Positions 45,666 to 57,981 are shown, counted from the first letter of the stretch. The stretch: DNA of 64,000 nucleotides from Magicicada septendecula (GCA_034769895.1 CM068372.1:370035258-370099257); one strand, 5' to 3'. A program made the numbers and translations. The notes: generated by a model not told the origin, from the sequence alone.

Positions 45666-46420
45666 CAAGGGTTATTCTGAAAGTAAGTTCCGTTTTTAAA
45701 TATTGCTGTGGTATTGATGCCATCACGCTGTTGCACATGCGCAGCCAGTTTGTTGATTCGTTAGCAAGCCCTCATTTGTAAACAACTGTGCATGAGTAAG
45801 CTTAACTGGACATGTTTATAATGTCAAAGAAATTGAAGACGCCCGCCGCATGTGGAAGTGGGTATGTGATTCAGTTCGTGAATGCGAAAGGCATTAAAAT
45901 GATTGAAATACACCATCAGATTTTCGTTTTTTATGGAGAAGAAGGAGTGAGCGATTCAATGAAACCAAGATGGATACGACTTTTGCTTTGCTTAGTTCAA
46001 TCAAAACTAAGCAACGTACGATGCTTACCCAGGACATTGTGATGAATTAAGGCACTACACACACTGCCATTGCAACGCAACATGTCCTCACAAAGTTCGG
46101 CTGGCAACAATTTGATCATCTGCCTTACAGCCCAGACCACATGCCAAGCAAATATCACATTTTCAAGCATTGGAAATCCTTCCTTGGTGGCCAACAATGT
46201 CAAACGAGCTGTTAATGTGGTTCAAATCACAGGCAGGAAATTTCTACAACAAAGACATACAACGCCTGGTGCCTCGCTACCAAAAATGTTTCAAAAATGA
46301 CGGAAACTATATAGAAAAGTAGTTTAAGGTATGTACTTCAAATGGCAAAAAAATGGTTTTAGAATATATGCTGAGTTTCCCTTAATATGTTATCGGAACT
46401 TACTTTCTGAATAGCCCTCG
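45666..46420 (+). mobile_element. Mariner element, internally deleted
   Basis: The ends are inverted repeats: CAAGGGTTATTCTGAAAGTA on the left and CGAGGGCTATTCAGAAAGTA in reverse complement on the right. TA precedes the left end; the right flank is TT, so the duplication is imperfect. Inside, a decayed transposase gives a SKKLKTPAAC..FVNAKGIKMIEIH start and a YSPDHMPSKYHIFKHWKSF-like catalytic end. At 755 bp it is well short of a full mariner (about 1.3 kb), so the middle is deleted. Confidence 0.8.
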
Positions 46421-47704
46421 TTCATCTCCTCTCCATGATGGATGATGATTCATTTGAAATTCATACCATAACACTTACGCACACTACATAAAAAACTACA
46501 TTCACATATGTTCCAGTAGTGCCTTTCTTCTTGACTGAATCATATCCATGACCCGTTAAGGAAGAGTTCTGTAATAATCACATCTCAACTCACAGTATAC
46601 ACAATTACCAAAAAACAACCTTTACTGCTGTTATGTGGGTCAAGTCACTGATCTTCAACACAGCACACAATTCTGATCCCCATTCTTGCAGCTGTGTAGG
46701 CAGCATGAGGAGTATGAATTAAACACTCACATCTTGAAAATTTATGATTTCTCCTAGGCCAACTGTCAGTACCACAGTTCGCTATTTCTTATTTAAAGTA
46801 TAATGCCATCTGAAAACCTAAGTTCCGTAAGAAAATAGACTGACACAGTTTTAAGAAGACAACTTAAATATAGCCTGGTTACTAGGAAAACTTCACCTTA
46901 TATTCCTAGTGTCTGCTGAAAAATGATACAATTACAAGAAAACACACCAAGACCACAACTTTATCAAACTGTTTGTCTATGGTGTAAAGACAAATACCAG
47001 TTTAGTGTGGGGTAAGTCATAAAGCTGTGAATTCCAATCAAAAATTTAAATGAAAAACCAAAATAACTTAATTGAAACAAGATGAAAAGAAAAACAGGAG
47101 GAAAACAAAGAATTCCAAAAGGGTATGATGCAATATTTCTCTAGACATCTACATCCAATCAAATTCTTGTAATCTCAATTCCACTGCTCCAAAACACACA
47201 GTAATCCAAATTTTTTTTTTTTTGAAGAACACTACTGTTCATGGTACATGACACAATCAGAAAGCCTGGTAAAACCTTTGGCTGCAGACTGATTCCATGA
47301 ACAGTGAAAGTTGTACAATAGTAAATAACAACAAAATCAAAAAGCAAAAAAACAGAATCAAATGACGGCAGACAATTAAATTCCGGTACAAGAAGAAAAC
47401 GATGAGTCACACACAAACAGTGAAGTTATTAAGTGTTTAAACATTTTTCAGTGAAGGGTTAGTGAGATGATGTTCTTTTCAGTGTTTAAAAAGATGATGA
47501 ACTTGAAACAGGGGATGGTGTCGAGGGAATAAGAATGTTGGGTATAAAATGTTGCAATGCAATTTTGGGCCAACCAAATCTCACATACTGTCACACTCAG
47601 CTGCTGCACAATCCGTCATATTGTTATATTCCTCGTGTTACATAATACGATTATGTAATAATAAGACTTTGGTAAATTTAGTAAATGTTACAATTCATTG
47701 TTAC
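46421..47704. other. Intron 3 sequence
   Basis: No gene or recognised repeat; a poly-T run sits near 47212-47223. The donor of exon 3 is at 47704. Confidence 0.6.
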
Positions 47705-47912
47705 CTGAGCATCCTGTTGTGTTGATGTGTCAAGACCCAAAGCTTCAACAAATTTTGACGGATCAATATAACGACTATTACTATGGCGCATTAGTGCAAA
47801 TAATACTTGAAGATGACCAACAACAGACAAGGGAAAATAATCTTCAGTATTCAATGTAGGATTGCTCTGTTCTGTTGGATCTTCCTGTGGGTCCCAATCA
47901 AATATTGCTTCT
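47705..47912 (-). CDS. USP48: Ubiquitin-specific protease (USP48-type), coding exon 3
   Basis: 208 nt, acceptor TTTTTGTAG, donor CTCAG/GTAA. It encodes [15 protein letters not shown], then [36 protein letters not shown] (quoted for its landmarks YIDPS, LGLDT and QQDAQ). These are the segments that follow the catalytic Cys box in USP enzymes. The first base completes the Arg codon begun in exon 2. Confidence 0.96.
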
Positions 47913-49348
47913 CTACAAAAAAAAAATATATTTAAAATGCTAAAAATTATTATAAACACAGAATCAGACAGATATAGACACAGATATTATTACACCTGTA
48001 AACACAGAATTACAAATACGATAACACTATCATAAATTGTGTAAACGTTTTAGAAGCAATGTATATTTACATCATTTAGAGCAACTTACAATATACTACA
48101 AATGAAATGCACACGAAAATCATGATTCTATTTACCCTTTATGTTTATATAGATTTTTTAATAAGTTCATTTTTTCCAAATACACACACAAAATTATTTG
48201 CATACCCAATTTTTACATTCTTAAGACCACACTTCATGAGTCTAGTTACCTTGATCATAACTTTTGATACTATTACAACATTTTAGAGTAGTCTATGGTC
48301 CATTGGATGTTGTGGAGTTTAAATTTTAGAAATATTTTGATAAACCATAATGGTATCATTATAGAAAAACATAAACATTTAACAATAGAAGAACAGTCAG
48401 AACATTTAATCCTAAATACATAGCATTTACTGACTGACAGATCAGAATGTACAATTTAGGTTTTCTTGTACTGTAATATAGTATGTCTTTTAAAGTTCCT
48501 ATAGTGTCAATGTTCAATTCTTTTTAAAATATTCCATTTTCTTTTGCTCACAATTCTGCACTTCTTTTCTAATTCCAACAAACTGTTCTAATTTATCAAT
48601 GTTGTCAAACATTTCACGTTCCGAGTTCGTTTGTAAATATCGACAAACACGGCTCAGCAACGAAAGCATATCGGTAACATTAGGAACTTGTAAATTTTCA
48701 TTATACTTTTTCTGTGTCAAGTTCGTCAGCACTCACATCACTTCCACAGTTTTTAACTTGCGCTGTTTCGGGGCATGTATGTATGGATTTATTTATTATG
48801 TGACTATTTAAAAAAGCCAGCAAAAAAAAATTATTTTAACAAAACGTTTTTGCATTAACTGATATTTTGTAGGTATAACTTTTGTGTTAACCATACAAAC
48901 TCTAACTGTAAAATGTAAGCAGCGATCGGGACCAAAGTCATATTTTGTGTTAACCGTTTTCATGTTAAACGTTTTCACTGTAAATGAGAATTTGCAATGC
49001 AATTCCTCTTACAGCACACCCAGAATCAACTAAGTATACTTAATGTATGCATTGACAGAGATTTACTTAAATATGGATTCAATTTGTATCCTTGATTGTT
49101 CAACATGCCTCAAATTGTCCTACAAGAATGGAAACAAAAATGACGGAATAGCAATAGAAGACAATCAGCTGTTTATGACACTACGCTATTTGTGTTTCAA
49201 TCGGGTGCTATTGTTTTAAAATGATGTGCTTCCTTGTGATACTATGGCCTGTATCATAATCTCGCTTTCATTGTACTTCTATGTAACTTACCACATACAA
49301 TAAAATTTAGTTATCAACCCTAAAAAACGATCTTGGCAGCTAGCTTAC
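47913..49348. other. Intron 2 sequence
   Basis: AT-rich intron. It holds one unassigned ORF (48514-48732) and no recognised transposon. Confidence 0.6.
48514..48732 (-). CDS. Unrecognised small ORF in intron 2
   Basis: 72 codons with a protein-like composition (VTDMLSLLSRVCRYLQTNSE, DNIDKLEQFVGIRKEVQN), probably helical, ending in Lys-rich sequence. In another frame just upstream is DVSADELDTEKV, so it may be the end of a longer broken gene or retropseudogene. I cannot assign a family. Same strand as the host gene. Confidence 0.3.
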   Translation of the reverse strand: MLTNLTQKKYNENLQVPNVTDMLSLLSRVCRYLQTNSEREMFDNIDKLEQFVGIRKEVQNCEQKKMEYFKKN

Positions 49349-49552
49349 CTGAAGGCGTGATTGTGAAACCACAGCTGAAGGAGACTGTTGACATAGCATG
49401 TGGCACCAAGATTTTTTAAACCTACAAATGTACCAGGAGTCCTTCTTTCAAGATCGTTATCTTGTAAAGCGCTACCAACGTCTTCTGGCTTGCTAGTAAG
49501 ATGCGCTTCTCCTAATGCAGACAAACAGTGAGGATTCCCACGACAGTTTCTC
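49349..49552 (-). CDS. USP48: Ubiquitin-specific protease (USP48-type), coding exon 2, catalytic Cys
   Basis: 204 nt, acceptor TTGCATAG, donor TTCAG/GTAAGC. It encodes NCRGNPHCLSALGE, a linker, then VGLKNLGATCYVNSLLQLW. The Cys in GATCYVN is the thiol-protease nucleophile (codon 49398-49396, residue 101 counted from the start). Peptidase C19 enzymes use it to cut ubiquitin from substrates. The His and Asp/Asn of the triad would be encoded in exons left of the window. Confidence 0.97.
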
Positions 49553-50052
49553 CTATGCAAATCAAACACTTAATTATAACTAACTCAACTACTACTGTAG
49601 GATATCCAACATTAGTGGTCACTCAGATGACATGCCAGTAACCTTATCATGTCCTAGCATAACATGTTTCAGCAACATTTCCACTTTGAAGTAAATTACC
49701 ACCTGTTCATTAGTTCTTTAAATTAGAAATTAATGAAAAAGTGACAGAGCTTTTTTTGGCATCTGCAAATGGTAACTAACCACTAGGCCTACAGCAATAT
49801 GATACATTAGACAGAACATGTTATATAGGCCTACCATTTAATATGTGGAAGTCAGTATAACTTTAAATTTTGTCATTCTCATTTTCTTTATTTACAGACA
49901 TAAATCAGCAGACAACCAAACCAACCCAAATATATAAGTACACCTATAAATCATTAACTTTTTGCAATACTGACAGGTACACTATTTTAAACTAACAGGA
50001 TATATTGGGTTTGAATAGCCTAGTCAAATCAGCAAAGTGGTTATAAAACATG

Positions 50053-50095
<43 letters not shown>

Positions 50096-50777
50096 CAAGT
50101 TTCATGTCAGTAAATGCATTAAGATTGTCTGTTTTATAGACTCTAACTCGTCAACTGTCACTAAGCCCACTTTTCATCGTGTTTCCTTCATTACCCAAAG
50201 AAAACCTACATTCTAAGAATGTCTACAATGCATTTTCAACAAGATATGTAAACTAATATTTCTGGACTGTCATGACAAACCAACCTAACATTAACCCAAA
50301 AAGTCAAATCCTGCAAGTGGTAAGCTTCTGTCCAATAGTTCTGATATCCTGTGCAACATAACAGTCAAGAGTATTATACCAAAGTCAAATTTTCTATTTT
50401 CATTTTTGCTATTTATCCGTTATAAATAGGAACGGTTGTATAATTGCTGTTTGCACTTAACAAATATTTTAAGTCAGCACGAAAACATAATGTACTTTCT
50501 ACAATTTAAAGAATTCCTCTTTCATACGTTATTGTCCAAAAATTAAAGAAACATAATTTATTAAAAGTAAATAATTAAATACGACAACCATTTCTTGCCC
50601 CACTACAACATTAAATTTCCCGCACTTTCTTGGGTAACAAGTACATAGTTCTTTATGATTTTGGAACATTTAATTGCCTTAAAGCTGGCTCATAAATTTA
50701 ATCTATTTGCATAAATAGAAATAACTTATAGTTTACAGCCGTCTCAACAATTCATTGGAGGTTTCATCTTGACTAAC
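49553..50777. other. Intron 1 sequence with a CA microsatellite
   Basis: Ordinary AT-rich intron; (CA)n at 50056-50092. The donor is TGCAG/GTTAGT, a slightly non-consensus form. Confidence 0.7.
50056..50092. repeat. (CA)n microsatellite
   Basis: About 18 uninterrupted CA units inside intron 1. Confidence 0.95.
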
Positions 50778-50923
50778 CTGCACGTAGCTGGCTTACACTT
50801 GGGAACATACGCGTTTACTCTGTAGGCCGTAAAAATATTTTCGTCAGTTATTAATTTCGGATCTGTACCATCTGCCCACGCCCACGCAGCTTTATCAAGT
50901 AGTTCCTTTCGAATTGTAGGCAT
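50778..50923 (-). CDS. USP48: Ubiquitin-specific protease (USP48-type), coding exon 1 with start codon
   Basis: The ATG at 50923-50921 begins MPTIRKELLDKAAWAWADG, and the exon ends KPATC plus two bases of an Arg codon at donor AG/GTTAGT. The AAW.WA motif followed by a Tyr-Arg segment and CRRNC across the exon 1/2 junction is the recognisable N-terminus of USP48-type enzymes. The five exons together give 306 codons with no frame conflict. Any 5' UTR exon or promoter lies at higher coordinates and I could not define it. Confidence 0.93.
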
Positions 50924-52954
50924 GACACTGGTTTTAAGTTATACTTAACTCTGTACTTCTCCCATATAACCACAATCAACACGTAAACAACTGCCAAAAC
51001 TATATCTGAGCTTGTAGACATATATACATCGCACAACACACACAAAGCAGGGTGGGCACACCACAGATACTACTATCACCGCTTTATAAACATATGCTAG
51101 TCAAATGGAACGAGTATGTAATTTTAAAACAGATACTGTTACCAACATAAGCAGCTAGCTATACCGTTGGTTATTGTAGAAATGTTACAATATTAACTAC
51201 TTATTCCTGTTTTACCGGGAATTATCAGTAATAGATAGAAATACTAATTAGAACTGGATTTTAAAACATATTCCAATGGAAAAACTCGCGATACAGAAAG
51301 GTAATGGATGTTCTTCGTAAAACACCAAAAGCCCTACGTATAGAGCTCTACCCTACGTTTTCTACGAGAAAGGTGAAAAATCGAACATATCAAATTGAAC
51401 AAACGAGAAATTGAACCTTTCCTGTTTTATGGCCCCATACATTCTGTGATACATTCGGTTAATGTGTTGAGTTATCGTGTCACTTCTCGTTGACTTCCTC
51501 CCCACCACCTGCAAATAAACTCAATATATTACGAACGTACGGAATCGCAGTGGGGCCATAAAACGGAAAATATCCAAATAGATTTATAATTTGGATTCTA
51601 AATGTTATATTAGTAATGGTATCTCAACTTTTCTAATAATTATACGAATAATTCATTTTTTTTAAATCTAGAATCAATCTAAGTATTGTCCATAAAATTA
51701 CGAAAATCCTGAACGTCACAGAAATTTTTAAAAAAGGGTCAAGTGTATGGATGGCCACACTATATGCTGTACACAAGAGTTTTACCTTTGTTGTTTGTAC
51801 AATACTTAAGCACTAAATACATATAATTTTTCACACACACACACACAAACACAATCCATTCGATTGTCATGTTGTTATTACAATGAACAATTTTACAGTA
51901 AAAGTACTTCTCCTGCCATCTGGCGGTAGGTCTCTCAACTTATTTTTCAGTTCTGTGAAACAGTATTTTATTTAAATATTTACGTATTTATTTACAATTC
52001 CAATACGATTATGATGAATATTATTGTGCATCAAGTCGTACAATTACGAGCGTACACGCGCGCGTGTATGAATTTAAATTTGGAACTAATCTAAATTGTA
52101 CGAAATTATTCTTGTAGCGTACACACCATTCATGATTTAATTATAAGTGTAATAAAGTCAATTATACATGAAAACCTTATAAAATAGAAGGAGATTATGC
52201 AATTTAAAAATGCAGATTCGTTGATTTATGTATACTGTAATATAGATTACAACATGCGCATTTCAATTTCTGACTTTTCTAAGAGTAATAAAATATCAGT
52301 CTATTTTGTAGGTAATACAGAATAACAATGTATTTGAAAACTCCTGTCATCTAGCGGTACCAATGTCAACTCCATGTCTTCTTCTACGTGAACACTGTAT
52401 TGGTTTTTGCACATTTGTAACATAAAAAATAATACACAAATTTCATGATTCGACTCTCGTTCATGTACCGTATTATGTCTTAGGCGATGTCATGAAAACA
52501 AGACATTTTCACATAGATAGACAGGTAGATAGATAGACACACAAAAGTCATTTAATGTAACTTGTATTAATTATGTTTTTCTTAGTAGAAATAGTTTTTC
52601 AACAAGAAAAATCTTACAGTAATTAATATTTTATGATAATAATATTTTATTGTAAAGTAAGTTACTATATGAGTATTTTTGTTATTGTAAATATTCATTA
52701 CATTATAAATTATTTATTAGTAATACATAATAATAGATCGTTTTCTATTCGTCATTATGGAGATGATTATTATTATTGTTATTATTATTAATAATCTTGA
52801 ACAAAATAAACATTTTCAAAGTAAAAAAGTTTTTTTTTTATTCTGTAAGTACCCCTCAGTTTATTTTTTTTTAGACATTGTTTTAAATGAACAAAAATGC
52901 ATTAACTAAATATAATTGTCTTGTTGATACATCCTCTTCATTCACTTTTTTAAA
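50924..52954. other. 5' flank of the USP48-type gene
   Basis: No ORF of interest. Contains an inverted repeat (51418-51437 with 51551-51569), a short CA run (51834-51848), AT-rich sequence and a GATA-like tract near 52515-52540. The transcription start is presumably in the first few hundred bases, but no core promoter can be fixed by eye. Confidence 0.5.
51418..51569. repeat. Short inverted repeat upstream of the USP48-type gene
   Basis: TTTCCTGTTTTATGGCCCCA (51418-51437) is inverted at 51551-51569, differing by one missing base. The 113-bp spacer has no ORF. It may be a small MITE or a cruciform in the upstream region. Confidence 0.55.
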
Positions 52955-53007
52955 TATTATATGTATACACAAACTTTCACTAGTGAACACTTACTTTTGG
53001 TTTTATG

Positions 53008-53048
53008 TCCCAAACGTTTCGACGTGGTGTCCGTCTTCTTCAGTGGGA
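53008..53048 (-). ncRNA. Hammerhead-ribozyme-like motif, left arm
   Basis: Exact inverted counterpart of the motif at 53411-53451, read on the minus strand. Confidence 0.5.
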
Positions 53049-53410
53049 TTTGAAATACAGAGTGTCAGTACAAAGTAACCGTTATGGGTTGTAGGTGTGT
53101 GTGGTGGGGGTTGCTGGTGGGAGGGAATTGGCGCTGGGATTCAAAGTGTGTGTTTGAACAAGTGTATCAAAAAGTATATGTGATCTATAGTGTAATTGGT
53201 CATTTAATATGTTGTTTGGTTGTAGTGTGTGATGTCTGTATATTTCATATTGTTCTGCTGTGTTTACACTATAGATCACATATACTTTTTGACACACTTG
53301 TTCAAACACACACTTTGAATCCCAGCGCCAATTCCCCCCCACCAGCAACCCCCACCACACACACCTACAACCCATAACGGTTACTTTGTACTGACACTCT
53401 GTATTTCAAA

Positions 53411-53451
53411 TCCCACTGAAGAAGACGGACACCACGTCGAAACGTTTGGGA
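53411..53451 (+). ncRNA. Hammerhead-ribozyme-like motif, right arm
   Basis: Stem I pairs TCCCA (53411-53415) with TGGGA (53447-53451). The core is CTGAAGA (53416-53422) and GAAA (53439-53442). Stem II pairs GACG (53424-53427) with CGTC (53435-53438), with an extra A at 53423. Stem III is only AC/GT with no loop, which resembles the tiny stem III of minimal type I hammerheads that act as dimers. The predicted cut is after T at 53446. The extra A and the GUU site are weaknesses. Confidence 0.5.
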
Positions 53452-53504
53452 CATAAAACCAAAAGTAAGTGTTCACTAGTGAAAGTTTGTGTATACATAT
53501 AATA

Positions 53505-56119
53505 AATATAATTAATTCACTACCGACTCGGAACACAAATGCATTTTTGGTTGAAGATAACAATGAAGAAGTAGAAATGATATGAATCTGTAAATATGAC
53601 ATTGAGAAGTCTCAAATTATGTGGTTAAGTAGCTGAGCCGCCTCATTTCCCCTCTTTTTTTTTTTTTGAAAAGGGGAAGGCGTCCCGTAAAATTTAAAAC
53701 TAGGCCAAAGACCTAGACGAAGCTTAAAATGTACCAGGCCCATTGTGACAGGACTTGGAAATGAAACAGCCTGATTAACAAGACAAATTTTATTAACGTA
53801 TGATTTAAAAACATCACAATACTGCGAAAATCACACACAACATCTGGTACAGCAAGTACCTAGTTTTAAAACCTTTTTCTAAATTTTATATTATCTTGAT
53901 TATATCGTACAGGGTTGCCAAATTCATTACATGAACAAGAAAACTGCCTAAAAATATGCATATCTCATCAGAAATATAGGATTCTATGATTGTAATAATC
54001 ACATACGCAGAGTTTTAAACAATAAAAATTACAAAGTGTGATCCACTATAATCAATAATGATATGTTATTTATATGAGTGCTATAACAGAAAAGAAACAG
54101 ATAAATTCTTTTTGTGTGCCCTTTCATAACAGCCTAACATCTGTTATATAAAATAAATTCATAATTATTAATGACCCTTGATTCTGCATTAATAGAATTT
54201 GAAACACTTTGTTACATACTGCAGTGACACATGTGACCAGCAAGTCAGCCAGCATAACCAGCCCACTATCAACCGAAATCTTAAATTCGAGCAATTAAAT
54301 AAAACAACTAACTAGAAATATAGACTAGACTAAAAACGGCAATTTACAAAATGTAAGGTCACACAGAATACAAAATGAGCGGACCCCAGCCGCATGCCTA
54401 AGCCGGGCTTCCCTTGCACAGACATGACCCGAAAGAGAAAAAGAGACAAAAGAATCGAAAATAATAAATTTAAAAGATAAAATAATAAGCGCAAGGGTCT
54501 AGCGAAATTCACCGCCCAACTGTAAGCCACTTCACACCTCATTAAAGTAAAAAAGTGAAACCCGACAATAGCATGTGCAAGGCTGACATGGTAATTCATG
54601 AATGTTCCAGCATGTAGTTCAGACGGACTTGCTTCAATAAAAGTGTGTATTATATCATAAGGTACCCAAAATTGAGTTACAAAAAAATTAAGGGAGCTGG
54701 CGATGCCCGCTAACCCACATACAATTTATGATTCCTTATTAATCTATGGTGTAATACAAACAGTGCACAACTGAGCACATTTTCTATGCACACGTCACGT
54801 TCTGTCTATTTATATCACTTTACAAGTTAAGTTCAAAGAGAATGTAATTTGATCTGTAGAAGGTGTCAATCACTTTTGAATTCTGTTGCAAAACTCGAGC
54901 TTGAAATAATGGAAAATGGTCACCTTCTATTCCGTGGTTAGAAGGCGATCAGCTGCCTGCGTGTAGTTTAAGGTCACAGAAGTCCCCGTTACAGTTCATT
55001 GCAGATAGAGGGTGAAGATTCGGGTTCCCATGTTACATTCTCTCGACGGTGAAATTCAGGTAAAGCTTAGCTGCTCAGCAGATGACCACGGATGGAATTG
55101 TAGTCATCCTCATCTCTCGAGCACTTCGATGAGTCAGGAACCCAGAGGTATTTTATGGATTAGCAATCCATACAGATATAAAGAAAAGCAAAAATTTTTT
55201 TGCCGTCGAGAGAGAGATAGTGCATCAGCGGTGGCGGAAATGGAACTGACCTGTCGTCAGTGAACCCACATGCTCTTTTCAGTCACCAGAATGCGCGCGC
55301 ATGACTTCGACACACACCGAGCATGCAAAACGATAGAAATACGAAATTTACTAACCGTAACGGCGCCGTGATTATATGCTTTGTGCCAATCACGGCACAT
55401 AGCTTCAAACATAAAATTTTTGTTTTTAATGCTTCTTGTATCCAATGGTCTTTACACTATTTGTTTGTTTTCTTTTAGGTCTTTTAGATTTTCTTTTAGG
55501 TTTGTTTTCCAACTTTGGGTCTTTGGTCCATTACAGTAGCCTTCACTTTTTAAAACCATTCTTCTTAATTCTGTGTTACTTTTCCTTACACAGTCCTTGA
55601 CAGCCAACAAACTTTTTAGCTTTTCTGTATAATTTCTTCAGGCTAAACAGGTTAGAAAATTTAACTGTTTTCATTTGCGTGTACCTGTATCAGTATCAGT
55701 ACAGCCATCATTCTCAACAGCTTCCTCCCAGAGTGTATTCTATTTGCATAATTCAGTGTACAATGATATTTGTAAATCATTTACATACACCCGCAATCAT
55801 CAAATTTAAATGACAGACTAAAAGCACATTTCTACAGAACATGGTATTCAACCCAACTTTCTTAGATTAGTATAAGGTGACAAAAGTTATATTTTGGTTT
55901 GCTGGCAAGTCTAATCATTTTTGCAACACTACCACATAATACGTGTACCAGAAAGCTGGTGATACCAAACTGGTTTCTGTAACGATAGTCAGTATTTCAC
56001 ATTTTATATAATATAATAGTATAGTATAAAAGAAGTTATTTATTTTTTTAGTAAATAAAACAATGTATTCAAAAATTATACACACTAATTTTTATTTTAT
56101 AAACTGTTAATAATACACA
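53505..56119. other. Unassigned sequence
   Basis: No convincing ORF. It includes a T-run and GGGGAAGGCGTCCCGT near 53655-53700 and a GC-richer part near 54360-54430 and 55010-55300. I recognise no family here. Confidence 0.4.
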
Positions 56120-56337
56120 CAGGGCCGTTCCTGGGGGGTCGAGCGCCTGCATTTAGGTTTCTTTGTGCACCCTCATATAATTTTAAAATACATAAAACAT
56201 ATTATGTGTACAATAATTTATTTATACAAAATAAAGTTACACAAAATAAACAAGAGGTATTTGCAATACAACAAAATAAACAATAAAAAAACTAGATTCT
56301 AGAAAAATATTAAATGTTATATTTAAATCTTCGATGA

Positions 56338-57908
56338 AGGCATCTGAGAATGAAGAGGAAGCAGGAGAATTTGAGGATGATAGAGAGGAGTTAGTGCCAT
56401 CCTATGATGAGGTGTATGAAGCTCTATAAAAGCTTAAAAATAACAAGGCAGCAGGTTCCGATGGTTTACCAGGGGAACTATTAAAGAGCGCAGGAGGAGA
56501 TTTCATAAAGGAATTTGCCCATCTCATAGAGCGAATATGGCTGGAGGAGGTAATGCCTGATGAGTGGAACAATGGGGTGGTGTGTTTAATACATAAAAAG
56601 GGTGATCCGCTCATATGTAAAAATTATAGGGGCATCTCTCTACTTAATACAGCGTATAAGGTATTGTCCAACATCATATTTTCTAGGCTGCTTCCCTACG
56701 CTGAGGAAAACATAAAAGAATATCAATGTGGATTCACTAGGAATAGGTCAACAACAGACCAAATATTTACACTAAGGCAAATCCTAGAAAAAACGTTGGA
56801 ATATGGAGTGGCCACTCACCATCTCTTTGTGGATTTCCAGTCGGCATATGATTCAATCAACCGGAAAATGCTATATAGAGCTATGAAGGAGTTGAATATA
56901 CCATCTAAGTTGGTGCGTATGGTTGGATTAGTTATGTCCAATTCTAAGTGCCAAATAAGAATACAATCAAATCTATCTAACTCCTTAAAAACATTGAATG
57001 GGTTGAAACAAGGAGATGCCTTAGCGTGTCTGTTGTTCAACATAGCTCTAGAAAAGGTCATCAGGGATTCAGGAATTCAAACTAGCAGACACATATTTCA
57101 CAAGGAGGTACAGCTTCTGGCCTATGCCGATGACATTGACGTCATAAGTAGGTCTGAATCTGGCTTAAAGGAAGCCTTTCGGGAACTGGAGTTGTCCGCT
57201 AAGGCTATGGGCTTGGTTATAAACCAAAGCAAAACCAAATATATGGTTGTAGGTGCCAACACTCGTGCCCTGTCCCTGCGCATTAACGATTATGAATTTG
57301 AAAAGGTTCAGGGTTTTCCATATCTCGGGTCATATGTGGACTCTGGAAATGACTCCTCTAGAGATATTGAAAGACGGATATTATCTGCTAATAGGTGTTA
57401 CTACGGACTGGTGAAACATTTTAAGTCTAAATTAATAAGTAAATATACAAAAGCCACCCTATACAAGACCTTGATTAGACCAGTCCTGATGTATGGCTCG
57501 GAATGCTGGGTGGTAAAAAAACTAGATGAGCAGAAACTATCCGTTTTTGAGAGGAGGGTACTGAGGAGAATCTATGACCCTGTGAGGGAAAACGACATTT
57601 GGAGGCGATTGCATAATCGAGAGTTGTACGAAAGGTTTAAAGATCTTCCGATCGTGCAACTCATACAAATTAACAGATTGCGTTGGGCTGGTCATGTGCA
57701 GAGAATGGCGGAGGATAGAATCCCAAAAACAGTGATGAATTATTTGCCGATGGGAAGGAGAAGGAAGGGAAGACCGCGTACAAGATGGCTGGACCAGGTT
57801 GGTAAGGAGGCAGTGAGATTGGGTGCAGCAAACTGGTGGACATTGGCCAGGAGTAGAGACCAGTGGGGAAGATTTCTTTTGGAGGCCAGGGCCCGGACTG
57901 GGCTGTAG
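56338..57908 (+). pseudogene. RTE-like LINE reverse transcriptase, 5'-truncated
   Basis: An in-frame TAA at 56427-56429 is followed by an uninterrupted 451-codon stretch (56553-57908) with more open frame before it. RT motifs in order: NNKAAGSDGLPGELLK, NYRGISLLNTAYK, FVDFQSAYDSI, GLKQGDALACLLFN, YADDIDVISRS (catalytic YADD near 57121), QGFPYLGS, then the C-terminal RLRWAGHVQRM, GRPRTRWLDQV and LEARARTGL. The upstream endonuclease domain is absent, which is typical of 5' truncation on insertion. Short ATGT repeats follow the stop (57918-57930), a common LINE tail. It would copy its own RNA at a nick if complete; this copy cannot. Confidence 0.88.
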
Positions 57909-57981
57909 CGCCGAGGATGTATGTATGTATACTTAAATAACTTTGTACCAAACAACATAGAAAAAGACAACAACATAAAAA

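Larger units (their letters stand above)
52955..53504. repeat. 241-bp-arm palindrome, Penelope-like terminal repeats in inverted orientation (candidate)
   Basis: Arms 52955-53195 and 53264-53504 are near-perfect inverted copies around a 68-bp unique centre. Because of this the same artefactual 97-codon frame appears on both strands. Each arm carries a hammerhead-like core. Penelope-like retroelements are known to carry hammerhead ribozymes in terminal repeats that can be direct or inverted, so a coding-deleted Penelope-like element is the best explanation. No RT or GIY-YIG coding sequence remains. Confidence 0.6.

Noticed and set aside
50851..51045. Minus-strand 64-codon frame overlapping exon 1
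   Set aside because: Wrong frame; the frame beginning at 50923 matches the USP family and splices correctly.
53082..53377. Identical 97-codon frames on both strands
   Set aside because: They are a by-product of the palindrome, with low-complexity Gly/Trp and Thr/Pro composition and no homology.
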